Of a DNA stretch of 9,896 bases, positions 7,110 through 9,896 are shown one piece after another (position 1 is the stretch's first letter; each line of letters opens with the position of its first letter). Source of the stretch: Pseudomonadota bacterium (GTDB lineage Bacteria > Myxococcota_A > Polyangia > Polyangiales > Sandaracinaceae); the NCBI GenBank assembly GCA_023427125.1, contig JAEZBP010000913.1, forward strand, positions 1 through 9,896. The letters run 5' to 3'. The position numbers and the translations under genes are program-made. The notes under the pieces were generated by a model that saw nothing but the letters and a program-made list of their open reading frames with translations, ran no database searches and had not been told where the DNA came from.

Positions 7110-7964
7110 TCATGGGCCGATGATGCCCGCGCCGCGCAGGAAGCGCTCGATGCGCGGCCAGTAGTCGGCGCCGGGCGGTGGGAAGTCGTTGTGGCCGGCG
7201 TCATAGAGGACGAGCTCGGCGCGCGTATGCAAGGCGGCGAGGCGGCGGCCGTGCTCGACGGGGATGACGCGATCGCGCGTGCCGTGGAAGACGAGGAGCG
7301 GGCCCTCGTAGCGCTCGAGCGCTCGCGCGCTGTCGAAGCGATCGGCGATCAGGAACGCGGGCACGTGCATGCCGGCGGCGACGTCGGTGACGCTGGTGAA
7401 GGTGGACTCGAGGATCAGCGCGCGCGGCGGGTGGCGATCGAGCAGCGTGCAGGCCGCGCCGCCGCCGAGCGAGCGCCCGTGATAGACGAGGCGCGAGCCG
7501 TCGATGAGCGGGTGCTCGCGCAAGCGCGCGTGGAGGGCGCGCAGATCGTCTCGGATCGCCGCCTCGCTCGGGCTGCCCGCCGAGCGGCCGTAGCCGCGGT
7601 ACTCGGGGAGCACGACGCTCACGCCGAGCGCGCGGTAGCGCGCGAGCGCGCCGGGCCAGTGGTCGATGAGCTCGGCGTTTCCGTGCGTGAAGATCACGGC
7701 CGGGCCCGGGTGCTCGGCGTCCACGCCTTCGCCCGGGAGGATCCACGCCTCGACCCGGCCCTCGCCGGTGTCGAGCCAGAGCCGCTCGAGCCCCGGCGTC
7801 TCGAGCGCGGCCGGCACCTCCCGCGTGTACTCACGCGGGAAGAGCATCGCTCGCTGGAGGCGCACGAGGCCGAGCACGAGCGCGAGGATGAGCCCCGCGC
7901 CGAGCGCTGCCAAGAGCAGCCGTCTCAGCCGAGGGCGTCGATCCAGGCGCAGGTGTCTCTCCAC
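7110..7964 (-). CDS. Membrane-anchored alpha/beta hydrolase (BEM46/ABHD13-like)
   Basis: The 284-residue protein has a basic N-terminus (residues 1-15) and one hydrophobic segment at about 16-36, predicted to anchor it in the inner membrane with the catalytic domain outside the cytosol. The hydrolase domain shows FTHGNAELI (92-100, oxyanion region), PEYRGYGRSAG (120-130), the nucleophile elbow GRSLGG with Ser165, GTRDRVIP with Asp231 and AGHNDF with His258, a complete catalytic triad. The pattern is that of BEM46/YfhR/ABHD13-like serine hydrolases; the natural substrate is not known. The start is a GTG inside the 3' end of the preceding hydrolase gene (40-base overlap) without a convincing Shine-Dalgarno; the next ATG, at residue 40, would remove the membrane anchor. 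Its stop codon forms an ATGA with an out-of-frame ATG that opens only a short frame. Confidence 0.87.
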   Translation of the reverse strand: MERHLRLDRRPRLRRLLLAALGAGLILALVLGLVRLQRAMLFPREYTREVPAALETPGLERLWLDTGEGRVEAWILPGEGVDAEHPGPAVIFTHGNAELIDHWPGALARYRALGVSVVLPEYRGYGRSAGSPSEAAIRDDLRALHARLREHPLIDGSRLVYHGRSLGGGAACTLLDRHPPRALILESTFTSVTDVAAGMHVPAFLIADRFDSARALERYEGPLLVFHGTRDRVIPVEHGRRLAALHTRAELVLYDAGHNDFPPPGADYWPRIERFLRGAGIIGP

Positions 7965-8800
7965 ACTTCGCGCGCGCGAGGATCGGTGACGAAGCCCATG
8001 TGCCCGAGCTCGCGGACCACGCGGTGCTCGACCGGCGCCTGCGTCATCAGCCCGAGGAAGCGCGCGACGGCCGCGGGCCGCGCCAAGAGGCGATCGCCCT
8101 CGCTCGAGAAGGCGAGCACCGGGATCGCGACCCGTCCGAGCGCGGCCTCGTAGTCGATCGTGCCGTCGGGGCTCGCGAGCCGATCACGCGCCCACATCGA
8201 CGCGAACTGCGCGACGTAGGGCGCGGCCTCGGCGGCGGTGCCCATGCCGAGCGCGCGCGCGTCGAAGTAGCCGCGCGGAAGGATCGAGGCCATCCACGCG
8301 CGGAGCAGCGCCGACTTGGCCGCACGCGCGATGGCGCTCGGCTCGAGGTGCGGCGCCCAGAGGTTCGGCGCGTACCCGACGATCGCGTCGGGGACATCGC
8401 CACCGAGACCCGCGGCGATCATCGACGCGTGCCCGATCAGGCTGTGCCCGATCACCACCACCTTGCGACCGCCCGCGATCGAGCGCGCCCATCGCACCAT
8501 CGCGGGCACGTCACGGCGCACGATCTCGTCGTAGGTCCAGCGCCCGCCTTGCTCGGCGCGCGGCCCGCTCTCGCCATGGCCTCGCGCGTCGATCATCGCG
8601 ACCTCGAGCCCGTGCGCACCGAGCGCGCTCGCGAGCCCCTCGCCGCGCGGCCGATCGAGCGTGCGTCGATCCACCATCATCGCGTGCCCGCAGACGACGA
8701 GCGGCCCCGGGCCGCGCAGCCGCTCGCCCCGCAGGATCCACCCGTCGTCGGTGCGGAGGGAGATCGCCTCGCGGTCTTCCGTTGCTCGGCTCCGCTCCAA
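7925..8800 (-). CDS. Alpha/beta hydrolase (cytosolic, S33/Hydrolase_4-like)
   Basis: The 291-residue protein is a soluble alpha/beta hydrolase without a signal peptide. Landmarks are LVVCGHAMMVDRRT (34-47) for the oxyanion loop, DARGHGESGP (71-80), the elbow VVIGHSLIGHAS with nucleophile Ser120, LAFSSEGDRLLA with Asp236, and LGHMGF with His267. A lid of about 70 residues lies between roughly 143 and 215. The elbow reads G-H-S-L-I, lacking the second glycine of the usual GxSxG. The gene must start at the TTG at 8800: no ATG or GTG occurs in frame before residue 41, by which point the first strand and oxyanion loop would be lost. That TTG is two bases after the stop of the VWA gene, suggesting coupled translation. 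The substrate is not known. Confidence 0.86.
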   Translation of the reverse strand: MERSRATEDREAISLRTDDGWILRGERLRGPGPLVVCGHAMMVDRRTLDRPRGEGLASALGAHGLEVAMIDARGHGESGPRAEQGGRWTYDEIVRRDVPAMVRWARSIAGGRKVVVIGHSLIGHASMIAAGLGGDVPDAIVGYAPNLWAPHLEPSAIARAAKSALLRAWMASILPRGYFDARALGMGTAAEAAPYVAQFASMWARDRLASPDGTIDYEAALGRVAIPVLAFSSEGDRLLARPAAVARFLGLMTQAPVEHRVVRELGHMGFVTDPRAREVWRDTCAWIDALG

Positions 8801-8802
8801 GG

Positions 8803-9891
8803 CTACTCGGCGCTGGCCTCGACCGTCACGCTCGCGCGCGGGCGAGGGGTCCGCACCTCGATCCGCGATCCGCGACCCGCGCGGCCGCGCTGCCGCGGCG
8901 TGGCACCGCCTTGGCTCGTGTCGAAGGGCGGGGGCTGGTTCGGGTTGCAGTTGGGCCCGAAGCCCGTAGCGTCGAACTCGTAGTGGACCCCGCCGGTCCC
9001 CGCGTCGGTCACCGCCTCGACCGTCACGGTGTGGGTGCCGGCGCGCGCGGGGCTGCAGTAGCTCAAGAGGTAGTAGCGCTGGGTCATCGCGAGGATGCGC
9101 TCGCCGATGCGCTGGAACGCCGCGCTGACCTGCTCGCGATCCTCCACCATCACGTAGCCCTCGCGCCCCACGTAGCCGAGCACACCCTCCGAGATCTCGT
9201 CGCCGACGCCGATCGCGAAGACGTCGTAGGGGCTCTCGACGATGGCGCGCCCCATCTCGTCCTGCGACACCCGCGCCGCACGATCGGAGCCGTCGGTGAA
9301 CACCACGATGGTGCCGAAGCGCAGCGGCGCCCGGGCCCGCTCGAGCTCGCGGTCGAGCTCGGCGATCGCCGCGACCACCGCGCCGTGGAGGTTGGTCGAA
9401 GGGTCGCGAGGACGGAACCCCGAGAGGCGCCCGGCGCCCGCGCTCGCGGCGCCCGCGCTCTGGGTGAAGCCGGTGATGCGGTGGATCTCCTCGGAGCCGT
9501 CGAACGCGTAGATCGCCACGCGCTGGTGCGCGCCGAGCTGCGAGGTCAGCTCCTGCGTCGCCGCCTCGATGAGCGGCACCTGGTCGCTCTCGCTCACGCT
9601 CCCGCTCATGTCGACGAGCACCAGCGTGAAGTGCTCGGCCGCGACCTCGGGGTTCACGATGGTCTGCTGGCTCTCCGCCTCCGAGACGATCTGCCCGTCC
9701 TCGTAGATGCGGAAGTCGTCGGCCTGGAGCCCGGGGATCGGCTCGCCGTTGGGGCCGTCGACGGTGAAGTAGACGGCGACGTTGCTCGGGCGCTGGTAGG
9801 CCGAGTCGACGAGGTTGACCCGCAGGCCGGTGCAGCCGGCGAGGGCGCCGGCCAGGAGAATAGATACCGCTCGATGCATCGTGCGGCGCAT
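8803..9891 (-). CDS. VWA-domain lipoprotein (VWFA-related type)
   Basis: The 362-residue protein begins with a lipoprotein signal peptide, hydrophobic from about residue 8, ending in the lipobox LAGC (Cys20); Thr at +2 predicts outer-membrane retention by the E. coli rule. Next comes a short beta-rich region (37-77), GEPIPGLQADDFRIYEDG, typical of VWFA-related proteins of Acidobacteria and myxobacteria. The von Willebrand A domain (about 88-270) has an intact metal-ion-dependent adhesion site: DMSGS (94-98), Thr166 and Asp200 in FTDGSD. It is followed by a beta segment with Cys279, a second cysteine (Cys315), and a Pro/Arg/Gly-rich tail from about 316. Probable role is metal-dependent protein binding at the cell envelope; the partner is unknown. 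The ATG at 9891 leaves only five upstream bases in the window; the in-frame ATG at 9879 would give a shorter, equally good signal peptide. Confidence 0.88.
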   Translation of the reverse strand: MRRTMHRAVSILLAGALAGCTGLRVNLVDSAYQRPSNVAVYFTVDGPNGEPIPGLQADDFRIYEDGQIVSEAESQQTIVNPEVAAEHFTLVLVDMSGSVSESDQVPLIEAATQELTSQLGAHQRVAIYAFDGSEEIHRITGFTQSAGAASAGAGRLSGFRPRDPSTNLHGAVVAAIAELDRELERARAPLRFGTIVVFTDGSDRAARVSQDEMGRAIVESPYDVFAIGVGDEISEGVLGYVGREGYVMVEDREQVSAAFQRIGERILAMTQRYYLLSYCSPARAGTHTVTVEAVTDAGTGGVHYEFDATGFGPNCNPNQPPPFDTSQGGATPRQRGRAGRGSRIEVRTPRPRASVTVEASAE

Positions 9892-9896
9892 GATCG

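Noticed and set aside
7036..7113. Small frame starting at the ATG that overlaps the hydrolase stop (ATGA at 7113)
   Set aside because: It ends after about 26 codons with an Arg/Pro/Ser-rich translation and overlaps the better-supported DUF4911-like gene in another frame.

Overview
The window is a very GC-rich, gene-dense stretch with every convincing gene on the minus strand, so transcription runs from right to left. Strong G/C third-position bias, many GTG/TTG starts, ATGA-type overlaps, a DUF4911-like small protein and an Acidobacteria/Myxococcota-style von Willebrand A lipoprotein suggest a Myxococcota (Sandaracinus/Polyangia-like) chromosome. This is an inference from style; no rRNA or marker gene is present.

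Right part (9891 down to 6848): a lipoprotein with a VWA domain, two alpha/beta hydrolases of different subfamilies (the first starting at TTG, the second at GTG and overlapping it by 40 nt), and a small DUF4911-like protein. They are tightly packed but have no evident shared function.

Left part (6777 down to 71): a six-gene run in the order degT-like aminotransferase, iolB, iolD, iolE, transaldolase-family gene, iolH. Every junction is an overlap or a gap of a few bases (ATGA, 14-nt overlap, 7-nt gap, GTGA, ATGA), so this looks like one translationally coupled operon. IolE (2-keto-myo-inositol dehydratase), IolD (ring-opening hydrolase) and IolB (5-deoxy-glucuronate isomerase) are three consecutive steps of myo-inositol catabolism, taking scyllo-inosose to 2-deoxy-5-keto-gluconate. 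IolH is a conserved pathway companion without a settled reaction. The inositol dehydrogenase (IolG), kinase (IolC), class II aldolase (IolJ) and semialdehyde dehydrogenase (IolA) are not in the window.

The two non-canonical members are the points of interest. The transaldolase-family protein carries active-site features more like fructose-6-phosphate aldolase than transaldolase and could supply an aldolase step. The PLP-dependent DegT-family aminotransferase could connect inosamines or scyllo-inosose to the pathway. Both ideas are hypotheses. No RNA gene, mobile element, CRISPR array or convincing promoter or terminator was found, and there is no gene-free stretch longer than about 70 bases.
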